Of a stretch of DNA of 14,920 bases, positions 1 through 7,725 are shown in pieces. Position numbers and translations under genes: made by a program. Each line of letters starts with the position of its first letter. Within the stretch, counting starts at the first letter, position 1. Source of the DNA: a bacterium (GTDB lineage: Bacteria; Bacillota_I; Bacilli_A; RFN20; CAG-826); NCBI GenBank assembly GCA_019421105.1, contig JAHZFY010000006.1:1-14920 (forward strand), written 5' to 3'. The notes under the pieces were generated by a model. It was not told where the DNA came from, searched no databases, and saw nothing but the letters and a program-made list of their open reading frames with translations.

Positions 1-608
1 GAATATTAATTAATAAAAACATACCTATTTCCGCTGGGTTGGGTGGCGGTTCTTCCAATTGTGCAGCAACCTTAAAAGGATTAAACAAGATTTGCAAATT
101 AGATATGAACGATGAAGAAATTATGGAATTAGGGTTCCAATTAGGATCAGATGTTCCATACTTTGTTTATAATAAACCAGCTAGAGTTAAAGGTGCTGGC
201 GAAATAGTTGAACCTATTGAAGTAAAAAATAATTACTATGTTTTATTGGTCAAACCAAACGAAGGATTATCCACTGCTTTAGTTTATGAAAAGTGCGACG
301 ATTTTGATTTAAAAGTATATGATGTTGAAAAAGTAATAAACGCACTAAAAGAAGGCGACGATGAAACTGTTGCAAAAGAAATGGGCAACGCTTTAGAGGA
401 TGTGTCGATATCATTGCTTCCTGAAGTTAAAAAAATAAAAGAAGAAATGCTTTCTTTAGGGCTTAAAATAGTTTTGATGTCCGGCTCTGGGTCAAGCGTG
501 TTTGCGATGAGCTCAGATAAAGCAATCATTAAAAAAGCTTACAAACACTTTTTAAAAGAACATCATAACGATGAATATAATATTGAATTAACAAAAGTTA
601 TAAAATAA
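1..608 (+). CDS. ispE: 4-diphosphocytidyl-2-C-methyl-D-erythritol kinase IspE, 5'-truncated by the window
   Basis: This cytoplasmic GHMP kinase phosphorylates CDP-methylerythritol in the MEP isoprenoid pathway. The reading frame is open from base 3 and enters from outside. The first visible codons read ILINKNIPISAGLGGGSSN, which is the Pro-x3-Gly-Leu-Gly-Gly-Gly-Ser-Ser ATP-binding loop typical of IspE. The C-terminal GHMP motif SGSGSSVFAM lies at bases 479-511. About 201 codons are present; family members are about 280-290 residues, so roughly 80-90 N-terminal residues are missing. A TTG at base 39 lies inside the kinase loop and is not the true start. The stop is TAA, and glmU begins 10 nt downstream, so the two are probably co-transcribed. 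In Bacillus, ispE and glmU also lie close together, separated there by purR-yabJ-spoVG, which are absent here. Confidence 0.93.
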   Translation, partial: ILINKNIPISAGLGGGSSNCAATLKGLNKICKLDMNDEEIMELGFQLGSDVPYFVYNKPARVKGAGEIVEPIEVKNNYYVLLVKPNEGLSTALVYEKCDDFDLKVYDVEKVINALKEGDDETVAKEMGNALEDVSISLLPEVKKIKEEMLSLGLKIVLMSGSGSSVFAMSSDKAIIKKAYKHFLKEHHNDEYNIELTKVIK

Positions 609-618
609 AGGTATAAAT

Positions 619-2019
619 ATGAATAAAAACGGAATTATTTTAGCGGCCGGCAAAGGCAAAAGAATGAAGGCAATCGATCATACATACAACAAGACTTGCT
701 ATCCTATTTTAGGAAAACCTGTTGTTGAATATGTTTTAGATGTTATCGAACCGCTTAATTTAAATAAGACATATGTAATTGGTGGTGTTGGATTTAATAA
801 GCTAAAGGAATTGGTTTCCTCAAGAGCCGATGTTTTATTGCAAGAAAAACAATTAGGAACCGGTCATGCAGTAATGGTTTGTCAAGGCTTAATTGATGAA
901 AAAACTGGGTGGTCAATTATTTTATATGGAGATACCCCGTTATTAAGTAAAGAAACCATCTGCAACATGGTTAAAAAACACGAAAAAGAAAGAGCGGATA
1001 TTACTTTATTAACAGCTCTTACAAATGATCCTAGTGGATATAATAAAATTTTAAGGGATATAAAAACTCAAAAAGTTTTAGGTATCAACGAAACAAAAGA
1101 ACAACAAAACGGCAGGTTTGAACCAGTGGAAATCGACGGAGGAGTTTATATAGTTAATAACAACATACTCTTCAATTATTTAAAACAAATCCATACTGAC
1201 TATATGAATGAATTATCTTTAATTTCTATTGTCGAATTAGCTGTGCAAGATAATTTAAAAATCGAAACATATATAACTAGTGAAAAACAAGAAATATTTT
1301 CTTTAAACAATAGATTTAATCTTAGCTATGCATCTAAAGTAATCAAAAAAAGAGTGAATATGAATCTTATGATGTCTGGGGTATCTATCGAAGACCTTGA
1401 TACAACATATATATCTCCAGACGTTTGTATTGGACAAGACACAATCATTCATCCTAACACTTCTATTTTTGGTAAATGCACGATAGGAGAATCTAATGAA
1501 ATAGGTCCAAATTCTTTTTTACAAAATACAGCAATTGGAAAATTTAATGTTATTCAATTCGCGCATATATGCGACTGTAAAATTGGTAATAATAACAAAA
1601 TTGGCCCATATACTCGATTAAGAGGTAATTGTAATATTGCTAACAACACAAGAATCGGTAATTTTGTTGAAATGAAAAACGCTACCATCAAAGATGGTAC
1701 AAAATGTTCACATTTAACTTACTTAGGAGATTGTGATATCGGCAAAAACACTAATGTTGGATGTGGAACGATCACAGCAAATTATGATGGTTATAACAAA
1801 TCCAAAACAATAATTGGAGAATCATGTTTTATTGGATCTGGCACCATTTTAGTTGCCCCAATAACCGTTAAGGATAACGGCTTTACAGCAGCTGGTTCCA
1901 CTATTACTAAAAACGTCGAAGAAGCCGAATTAGCTATCGAAAGATGCAACCAAGTCAATATTGAAGGTGGCTCCACCAAAATATTAGCTAAAGCAAAAAG
2001 AAAAAAAGAAGGAAAATAA
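619..2019 (+). CDS. glmU: Bifunctional GlmU: GlcN-1-P acetyltransferase / GlcNAc-1-P uridylyltransferase
   Basis: GlmU makes UDP-GlcNAc for peptidoglycan and other cell-surface polymers. The protein is 466 aa, the family's usual length (about 455). The N-terminal nucleotidyltransferase domain (about 1-230) shows LAAGKGKRMK (residues 8-17), GTGHAV from residue 80, and YGDTP with D105, which aligns with the Mg-binding Asp105 of E. coli GlmU. The C-terminal left-handed beta-helix (about 255-445) has hexapeptide repeats and the acetyltransferase residues HLTYLGD (H365), NYDG (N388-Y389) and the closing AAGSTI. Differences from the usual sequence: EIDGG (D173) replaces the common E-I-N-T-G, and YNKTCYPILGKP replaces LPKVLHxxxGKP with the Lys kept. 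The start ATG follows an AAAGG-type site across the short gap from ispE. The stop TAA partly overlaps the run-up to the next small gene. Confidence 0.95.
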   Translation: MNKNGIILAAGKGKRMKAIDHTYNKTCYPILGKPVVEYVLDVIEPLNLNKTYVIGGVGFNKLKELVSSRADVLLQEKQLGTGHAVMVCQGLIDEKTGWSIILYGDTPLLSKETICNMVKKHEKERADITLLTALTNDPSGYNKILRDIKTQKVLGINETKEQQNGRFEPVEIDGGVYIVNNNILFNYLKQIHTDYMNELSLISIVELAVQDNLKIETYITSEKQEIFSLNNRFNLSYASKVIKKRVNMNLMMSGVSIEDLDTTYISPDVCIGQDTIIHPNTSIFGKCTIGESNEIGPNSFLQNTAIGKFNVIQFAHICDCKIGNNNKIGPYTRLRGNCNIANNTRIGNFVEMKNATIKDGTKCSHLTYLGDCDIGKNTNVGCGTITANYDGYNKSKTIIGESCFIGSGTILVAPITVKDNGFTAAGSTITKNVEEAELAIERCNQVNIEGGSTKILAKAKRKKEGK

Positions 2020-2022
2020 TGC

Positions 2023-2262
2023 ATGTTGATTAATACTTCAGGAAACAACGTTTATGTTGGTGATAAATTGGTTGGATGTGTTAAACACAACACAATCTAT
2101 ATAAACGGTAAACAATTTGCAAAAATAAGTGACGATGGAATTATTAGTTACGATAATAAAGAAATCGGGTACATAGATGAAGATGATGGAACCATATTTA
2201 TAAACAAAAAAGAAGCCGGTTACATGGACACAAATAACAACATTATATTCTATAAACTATAA
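2023..2262 (+). CDS. Small beta-strand repeat protein, function unknown
   Basis: A 79-residue protein starting 3 nt after the glmU stop, with AGAAGGA about 9 nt upstream; it is probably translated from the glmU message. I do not recognise a named family. It is built of four to five units of about 16 residues: 8-22, 23-38, 39-55, 56-72 and a partial unit 73-79. Each follows a pattern like x-I-Y-I-x-x-K-x-x-G-Y-I-D-x-D-G (compare ISYDNKEIGYIDEDDG and IFINKKEAGYMDTNNN). Alternating hydrophobics with Gly/Asn/Asp turns predict short antiparallel strands packed as a small barrel or flower-like fold. There is no signal peptide or membrane segment, so it is probably cytoplasmic. The gene length, ribosome site and regular protein pattern argue that it is real; no function is claimed. 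Confidence 0.75.
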   Translation: MLINTSGNNVYVGDKLVGCVKHNTIYINGKQFAKISDDGIISYDNKEIGYIDEDDGTIFINKKEAGYMDTNNNIIFYKL

Positions 2263-2280
2263 AATCTAATATTTTATTTA

Positions 2281-2308
2281 TTTAACATTGTCTAAGTTTT
2301 GATATAAT
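2281..2308 (+). promoter_or_regulatory. Promoter of the SRP RNA gene
   Basis: A perfect TATAAT at 2303-2308 is preceded by TGA, giving the extended -10 form TGnTATAAT. A weak -35-like TTTAAC lies at 2281-2286 (16-nt spacer). Counting 7 nt from the -10 places the start at G2315, exactly the first base of the closing helix of the SRP RNA. The promoter probably also serves tadA and the lipoprotein gene, since no terminator intervenes. Confidence 0.8.
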
Positions 2309-2314
2309 AATTAT

Positions 2315-2392
2315 GCCATCGCGATAATTGTTTTCGAACCAGGTCAGGACAGGAATGTAGCAGCCTTAAGATATTCAATTATGTGCGATGGT
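2315..2392 (+). ncRNA. ffs: Small bacterial signal recognition particle RNA (4.5S type)
   Basis: This is the RNA scaffold that binds Ffh to deliver membrane and secreted proteins. The conserved apical domain is plain: ACCAGGTCAGG, then ACA-GGAA-TGT (GNRA tetraloop on a 3-bp stem, 2349-2358), then AGCAGCC. These form the symmetric and asymmetric loops that contact the Ffh M domain. The outer helix pairs GCCATCGC (2315-2322) with GCGATGGT (2385-2392, one G-U), and ATAATTG (2324-2330) pairs with CAATTAT (2376-2382). The whole is about 78 nt, the short hairpin form without an Alu domain, unlike the long B. subtilis scRNA. No terminator follows; tadA begins 9 nt later, so the 3' end must come from processing or from termination not visible here. 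Confidence 0.95.
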
Positions 2393-2401
2393 TTCTTGCT
2401 T

Positions 2402-2893
2402 ATGAAAAAAAACGATGCATTCTACATGAATCAAGCCTTAAAAGAAGCTAGAAAAGCTTATTTTAAAGACGAGGTTCCAATAGGCGCTGTTATAGTTAAA
2501 GATGATAAAATTATCGCTAGAGGATATAATAAAAGAGAATCCAGCAACGACCCAACCGCTCATGCGGAAATTGTCGCATTAAAAAAAGCATGCAAAAAAC
2601 TTGGTTCTTGGAGAATTCCAGGAGCAAAAATTTATGTGACAGTTGAACCATGTGCAATGTGTGCCGGAGCTATTCTTTGGGCGAGAATTGATGAAGTGGT
2701 TTTTGGGGCATATGATGAAAAAGGAGGAGCATTATCTACTTGCTTTAAGTTATATGATCAACCAAATTTAAATCATCGACCAAAAATAAAATCAGGCGTT
2801 TTAATTAATGAATGCCAAATGATAATAAAAGATTTTTTTAAAAACAAAAGAAAGGTAAAAAAAGATGAAAAAAACAAAAATACTTGTGATTAG
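2402..2893 (+). CDS. tadA: tRNA-specific adenosine deaminase TadA
   Basis: TadA deaminates the wobble adenosine (A34) to inosine in tRNA-Arg(ACG). The zinc deaminase signature is complete: H54-A-E56 and P83-C84-x-x-C87, numbered from the chosen start, within TAHAEIVAL and EPCAMCAGA. The length of 163 aa matches the family (about 160-167). The frame is open back to an ATG at 2381, but that ATG lies inside the 3' arm of the SRP RNA helix and would add seven foreign-looking residues. ATG 2402 gives the normal N-terminus. There is no Shine-Dalgarno site before either ATG. The last 29 nt overlap the next gene. In B. subtilis tadA also sits next to the SRP RNA gene, but upstream of it and followed by dnaX; here the order is reversed and dnaX is absent. 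Confidence 0.95.
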   Translation: MKKNDAFYMNQALKEARKAYFKDEVPIGAVIVKDDKIIARGYNKRESSNDPTAHAEIVALKKACKKLGSWRIPGAKIYVTVEPCAMCAGAILWARIDEVVFGAYDEKGGALSTCFKLYDQPNLNHRPKIKSGVLINECQMIIKDFFKNKRKVKKDEKNKNTCD

Positions 2894-3761
2894 CGCATTT
2901 TTAACATTTATTTTCAGTTCTTGCGCATCAAATAATACAGTATCAAATACCTTTCCATATACCACTCCAGATGGGTCTTTTAATAATAGTTTTGTTGTTG
3001 ATGTTTCTTTAAAACCAAACGATTTGATAAAAAAACAAATTGATTTATTAAATGAAGGCGCCTTAAATTATGATGATTTAAATAACGTATTCAATAACTT
3101 TGTTTCAAATGATTTATGCATAAACAAAACAACCGCTACTTACATTAAATTTGACAAGTATGATTATGGCAAAAACGATACGGATGAAACAACAAATTAC
3201 GATGTAGGAAATTTCGAGTTTGCCCATACTGCGGAGATATTTAGAGATAACAATAAATTTTCTAAACATGGTAGCTTAAAACTTAAAGGTTTTGAAATCG
3301 TAGAAAACAAAAGTAAAGAAGCTGAATTAAAAACATTTAATATCGATGATGGTGTCTATGATGCGAATATAGATTTTGAAAATTTTAAAATTCAAGAAAC
3401 ATTCGATTATAAAGACGAAAGTTTAAATAAAACAAATGAGTACTATTTAAGTGAAAACAACTTCTTAATGTTTTTGAATATGACTGAAAACAGTCAATTC
3501 ATCAACAACTTTAAAAAAGCTTACAATGAAAAAGATGAAGCTGGTTCATATAATTTTGAAGCCAAAAAAGAAGGCAATACACTAACCGTAAATTTCATTT
3601 TAAATTATCAAATAGACACCGCTTCACCAAATACAAAAATTTCATTTGGTTTTATAATTAAAGATGGAGTAATAACAAACACTTCTTATCTATATGAAGT
3701 TTGTGCTTTAGATAAAACATTAGAAAAAGAATATATAGCTTTTCAATATTTTATTGAATAA
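2865..3761 (+). CDS. Putative lipoprotein of unknown function
   Basis: A 298-residue protein with a typical lipoprotein signal: KK charge cluster, hydrophobic stretch (residues 6-17) and lipobox FSSC with Cys20. It should therefore be diacylglyceryl-anchored on the outside of the membrane. The mature part is rich in Asn, Asp, Lys and Phe with alternating polar and hydrophobic residues, suggesting a beta-rich ligand or scaffold domain; I recognise no family or catalytic motif. The start ATG at 2865 has AAAGG 9 nt upstream and lies inside tadA in another frame (29-nt overlap), so its translation is probably coupled to tadA. A role in envelope function is likely from localisation only. Confidence 0.8.
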   Translation: MKKTKILVISAFLTFIFSSCASNNTVSNTFPYTTPDGSFNNSFVVDVSLKPNDLIKKQIDLLNEGALNYDDLNNVFNNFVSNDLCINKTTATYIKFDKYDYGKNDTDETTNYDVGNFEFAHTAEIFRDNNKFSKHGSLKLKGFEIVENKSKEAELKTFNIDDGVYDANIDFENFKIQETFDYKDESLNKTNEYYLSENNFLMFLNMTENSQFINNFKKAYNEKDEAGSYNFEAKKEGNTLTVNFILNYQIDTASPNTKISFGFIIKDGVITNTSYLYEVCALDKTLEKEYIAFQYFIE

Positions 3762-3781
3762 ACATTTAAGTTTAAATTGTT

Positions 3782-3810
3782 TTTACGTGATATTTTTTTT
3801 ATCATATTAT
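3782..3810 (+). promoter_or_regulatory. Possible promoter of the P-ATPase operon, placing the start codon at or near the 5' end
   Basis: TTTACG (3782-3787) and TATTAT (3805-3810) are separated by 17 nt in the 53-nt gap before the ATPase gene. A start about 7 nt past the -10 would fall on the ATG at 3815-3817, implying a leaderless message. This fits the lack of any Shine-Dalgarno sequence there. The elements are AT-rich and imperfect, so this is tentative. Confidence 0.3.
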
Positions 3811-3814
3811 TGAT

Positions 3815-6256
3815 ATGAAAAAAAATAAAGTAGACCAAGTTGTTAGAATAGAAACCGATATCGATTTTGGACTTACCGACGAACAAGTTCAGGAAAGAAT
3901 CGATAAAAAAGCAATTAATATCACAAAGAAAACCGCGGGTAAATCATATGCGGAAATTTTAGTAAGAAATATTATAAATTTTTATAATATTTTTCTTTCT
4001 GTAGTTGCCTTTTTATTGATTTATGGAGAAATGTATTGGAGTCTATTTTTTATCGTTGTTTATGCGGCAAATTTAGGTATTGGATTATATCAAGATATTA
4101 AAGCGAGATATTTGCTTTCTAAATTACAATTGGTAACCCAAGCCAAGGTTGAAGTTATAAGAAATGGTATTAAAAAAGAAATTTCCACAGAAGAATTGGT
4201 TTTAGATGATGTTTGTATTATAAAAAATTCTCAACAAATTCCAGCTGATTCGATTATTTTAAAAGGAACCATTGGGGTTAATGAATCGATGTTAACCGGA
4301 GAGTCTTTAACAATATATAAAGACAAAGACTGCATCTTATATGCTGGTTCTTATGTTACGTCTGGTGAAACTTATATAAGAATTAATAAAGTTGGCAAAG
4401 AAAATCACATTAATAAAATGGAAAAAAGTGCCAGAGAAAAAAAGGCCACGAAATCCCATTTAAAAAGATCTTTAGATGCGTTGTTTAAATTTATTTCAGT
4501 TCTAATTTTAATAATCACCATTTTGACTTTGGTTGGAAAATGGGAAGATTTCGTAAATGATTTTCAACATACTGTAGGACCTTTTGCTGGATCTTTAATT
4601 GCTATGATTCCTGCTGGGCTTTACTTATTAACTTCTGTATCATTGACGGTTGGTGTTATTAACTTAGCTAAAAAACATGCGATGGTTCAAGACTTATATT
4701 CGATAGAAATGTTAGCAAGAAGCAATGTCTTATGTTTAGATAAAACAGGAACGATTACTGATGGAACGATGAAGGTTAAAGAAGTTATCAATCTTGGTAG
4801 TACTACGCGTTCTAGAATCGACATGATAATCACGAATATAATCAACGCTACTAATGATTCAAACGCCACCGCCACCGCTTTAAAAGAATATTTTAGTTTT
4901 TCGCCTACTGAAATCGCTAACTATGTATGTCCTTTCAATAGTGATAACAAGTATTCGTTTGCTACTTTTTCTAAGTCAACATATGTTTTAGGCGCTGTAG
5001 AGTGTTTAGATATCGACAAAAAAGAAGCGTTGTTAGATAGAATAAAAATTTATTTACAAGAAGGCTTAAGGGTATTGGTTGTCGCTAAAGCAAGCAGCAA
5101 ACAAACTGGAAAAAGCATAAAAGGTAAAGTTGAACCTTTAGCTTTGATTGTTTTAGAAGATCACATAAAAGAAGATGCAGCAAAAACAATCAAATGGTTT
5201 CAAGAAAATGACGTGCAAGTGAAAGTAATTTCTGGCGATAACGCTCTAGCTGTTTCTCAAATTGCAAAAAAAGTAAATATTAAAAATGCTGATAAATTTA
5301 TATCTTTAGAAGGAAAAACAAACGAGGAAGTTAAAGCACTAGCTAAAGAATCTACCGTTTTTTGAAGGGTTTCTCCTGAACAAAAGGAATTGATTATTGA
5401 GTCTTTAGAAAAAGGCGGAGATGTTGTCGCAATGACAGGAGATGGTGTCAATGATATTTTAGCTTTGAGAAAAGCTGATTGCTCTATCGCTATGGCTAAT
5501 GGCTCTGACGCTGCTCAAAACGTGTCTCAACTGGTTTTATTAAACTCAGATTTTTCATCGCTTCCATCTGTTGTCGCTGAAGGAAGAAGAGTTGTTAATA
5601 ACATTCAAAGAACATCTTCTTTATTTCTAATAAAGACATTATTTGCAATAACTTTATCTATCATTTTTGCTATTTTGTCATTTTTTACTTCTGCAACTTA
5701 TCCATTCCTAACTAACCATTTATACTTGTGGGAATTTACAATCATCGGCGTTGGTTCTTTCTTTGTTGCCTTAGAGCCAAATACTGAGTTGATACGAGGA
5801 AGGTTTTTATCTAACGTTGCAAAAAAAGTACTACCTGGTGCAGCCATGATGATTTCAAGTGTAGGATTGGTTTATTTTTTAAGGTATTTGCAAGATTCAG
5901 GCATAGTATTTACTGCTATTTTTGACGATACTGTTTTTGTAACGATGTGCACGATTCTTTTTGCAATACTAGGTTTGGCTACTTTTTATAACATATGTGT
6001 ACCATTTTCAAGATATCGAATTATTATTTTTAGTGGAGCTGTATTTTTAAATATTGCAGGTTTATCTTTGGCAGCATTTTTAGAATATGAATATGATTTT
6101 ACGAAGCTATTTGCAATAAAATTAGATGCTTTGTTACCTATCCATTATGTAGAAATTATTGCCATTTCTTTAATTTTGATTTCACTTTATATGTTGATAA
6201 CATATATAATTAACATCTTATGTAATAAACAAAAGGAGAAACACACAAATGATTAA
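3815..6256 (+). CDS. P-type cation-transporting ATPase, CtpE-like, interrupted by one in-frame UGA (codon 517)
   Basis: A membrane pump that couples ATP hydrolysis to cation transport; the resemblance is to the actinobacterial CtpE (calcium) group. Read through the UGA it is 813 codons, full family length. Motifs in order: TGES (161-164, actuator), IPAGLYLLTS (TM4, where CtpE relatives have IPxGL), D309-KTGT (phosphorylated Asp), YVLGAVE (nucleotide domain), SGDNALAV, UGA followed by RVSPEQK, then GDGVND (542-547) and five to six C-terminal membrane helices. Two open frames, 3815-5365 and onward from 5366, are in the same phase, so only a base substitution separates them. The usual residue at the UGA is small, most often Gly (as in FGRVxPxQK). 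It could be a sequencing error, a recent null mutation, or read-through. psuG overlaps its end by 8 nt. It has no visible ribosome site. Confidence 0.88.
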
Positions 6257-7163
6257 AATTTCAAAAAAAGTTATCGATGCATTAAAAAATCATCAACCTG
6301 TCGTTGCTTTAGAGTCAACTATTATTTCGCACGGGATGCCTTATCCTAAAAATGTAGAAACAGCTTTAAAAGTTGAACAAACCATTATTGATAATGGAGC
6401 AGTACCAGCAACAATTGGTATTATTGATGGCGTTGCAATTATTGGTATGTCACATGAAGAGATTGAAGCATTTGGCAAAAAGAAAGGCATAAAAAAAGTT
6501 TCAAGAAGAGATTTGCCGATTGTGTATGGTTTAAAATTATGGGGCGCAACAACAGTTGCAGCAACTATGATTTTAGCTAAACAAGCAGGAATTGAAGTAT
6601 TTGTAACTGGTGGATGTGGAGGTGTTCATAGAAACGCCCAACAAACTTTTGACATATCTGCCGACTTAGAAGAACTAGCAAATACCGATGTTACTGTCGT
6701 CTGTGCCGGATGTAAAGCAATATTAGACTTACCGTTAACGATGGAATATTTGGAAACAAAAGGTGTGCCAGTATTAGGATATCAAACCAATGAATTGCCT
6801 GATTTTTACACTAGACACTCCGGATTGTTTTTAGAATATAGTGTTTCTACCCCTAAAGAAGCCGCGTTAATAATAGACGCTAAAAGAAAAAATAATTTAA
6901 AAGGCGGAATAATGATTGCAAATCCTATTCCTGAAGAATACGCCATGGATCAAAACATCATTGATGCTGCGATTACTGAGGCTTTAAATATGATGGACGA
7001 ACAAGGAATTAGTGGCAAAGAATCTACACCATTTTTATTAAAAACAATCGTTGAATTAACTGGAGGAGACTCATTAGAATCTAATATTCAATTAGTCTTG
7101 AATAATGCAATAGTAGGCGCTAATATCGCAAAAGAATTAGCAAACTTACAAAAAGGAAATTAA
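6249..7163 (+). CDS. psuG: Pseudouridine-5'-phosphate glycosidase PsuG
   Basis: PsuG reversibly splits pseudouridine 5'-phosphate into uracil and ribose 5-phosphate, salvaging the modified nucleotide. At 304 aa it is the normal length for the single-domain enzyme. Diagnostic segments: VALESTIISHGMPYP (Glu22 region), KKVSRRDLPIVYG with Lys83 (aligning with the Schiff-base Lys93 of E. coli YeiN), TGGCGGVHR, and VVCAGCKAILDL with Lys156 (aligning with Lys166). Near the C-terminus are TPFLLKTIVELTGG and the closing NNAIVGANIA. AGGAG lies 10 nt before the ATG, inside the 3' end of the P-ATPase gene (8-nt overlap). The usual partner, pseudouridine kinase PsuK, is not in this window. The regulator gene follows after 1 nt. 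Confidence 0.95.
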   Translation: MIKISKKVIDALKNHQPVVALESTIISHGMPYPKNVETALKVEQTIIDNGAVPATIGIIDGVAIIGMSHEEIEAFGKKKGIKKVSRRDLPIVYGLKLWGATTVAATMILAKQAGIEVFVTGGCGGVHRNAQQTFDISADLEELANTDVTVVCAGCKAILDLPLTMEYLETKGVPVLGYQTNELPDFYTRHSGLFLEYSVSTPKEAALIIDAKRKNNLKGGIMIANPIPEEYAMDQNIIDAAITEALNMMDEQGISGKESTPFLLKTIVELTGGDSLESNIQLVLNNAIVGANIAKELANLQKGN

Positions 7164-7164
7164 T

Positions 7165-7725
7165 ATGAAAACCGAATATCGTCTTGCAAACGCTTTAAAA
7201 GAATTAATGTCTGAAAAAAAATCATTGGATGATATTTCTGTTACGCTTTTAACAAAGAAATGTAAAGTGAATCGCCAAACTTTTTATTATCATTTTCATG
7301 ATATTTATGATTTGCTTACACTTGTATTTTTAAATGAAGAAGTTCCAAACGCCAAGGAATCTAAAAACCATTACGAGCTATTAGAAAAAATTTTTAAATA
7401 TTATAATCAAAACAGTGGCTTTATTGATAGTGTATTAGATTCAGCTGGCAAAGAATTATTTTTAGAATTCATTTCTAATACATGTTATCAAGTGTTTTTA
7501 AAATTGTGTGTTAGTCATGATGTAAATAAAGAAACTACACCAGCTGAAAGAAAAACAATCGCACGTTTTTGCGCTGCAGGTTTTTCATATAACATCACCT
7601 TCTATTTACAAAACGTTAAAAGAAAAAATATTGATGGATTATTGTCTAATTTTGCACTTTTAGATGATAATTTTATGCAAATCGCCATTAAAAATACAAT
7701 TTTATCGAGGAAACATCATGGATAA
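7165..7725 (+). CDS. TetR/AcrR-family transcriptional regulator
   Basis: A 186-residue DNA-binding protein. The N-terminal helix-turn-helix spans about residues 24-46, with SVTLLTKKCKVNRQTFYYHF: the TFYYHF recognition-helix end is characteristic of TetR. The C-terminal domain (about 60-186) is helical and resembles the DhaS-like subgroup, but the ligand cannot be read from the sequence. It starts 1 nt after the psuG stop behind AAAAGGAAA and overlaps the alcohol dehydrogenase gene by 8 nt (ATGGATAA). It is therefore co-translated with both and may control this operon or the dehydrogenase, which is an inference from position. Confidence 0.88.
   Translation: MKTEYRLANALKELMSEKKSLDDISVTLLTKKCKVNRQTFYYHFHDIYDLLTLVFLNEEVPNAKESKNHYELLEKIFKYYNQNSGFIDSVLDSAGKELFLEFISNTCYQVFLKLCVSHDVNKETTPAERKTIARFCAAGFSYNITFYLQNVKRKNIDGLLSNFALLDDNFMQIAIKNTILSRKHHG

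Noticed and set aside
39..41. TTG at 39 as the start of ispE
   Set aside because: It falls inside the GLGGGSS kinase loop and the frame is open and conserved upstream to the window edge.
2381..2401. ATG 2381 as the start of tadA
   Set aside because: It lies in the 3' strand of the SRP RNA helix and adds residues not typical of TadA; ATG 2402 matches the family N-terminus.
3788..3804. Hairpin TGATA-T7-TATCA as a terminator of the lipoprotein gene
   Set aside because: The stem is only 5 AT-rich base pairs and the T-run is in the loop rather than after the stem.
5390..6256. Separate gene for the C-terminal half of the P-ATPase
   Set aside because: The same reading frame and continuous homology from RVSPEQK onward show one gene split by UGA; the first possible start is internal and has no ribosome site.
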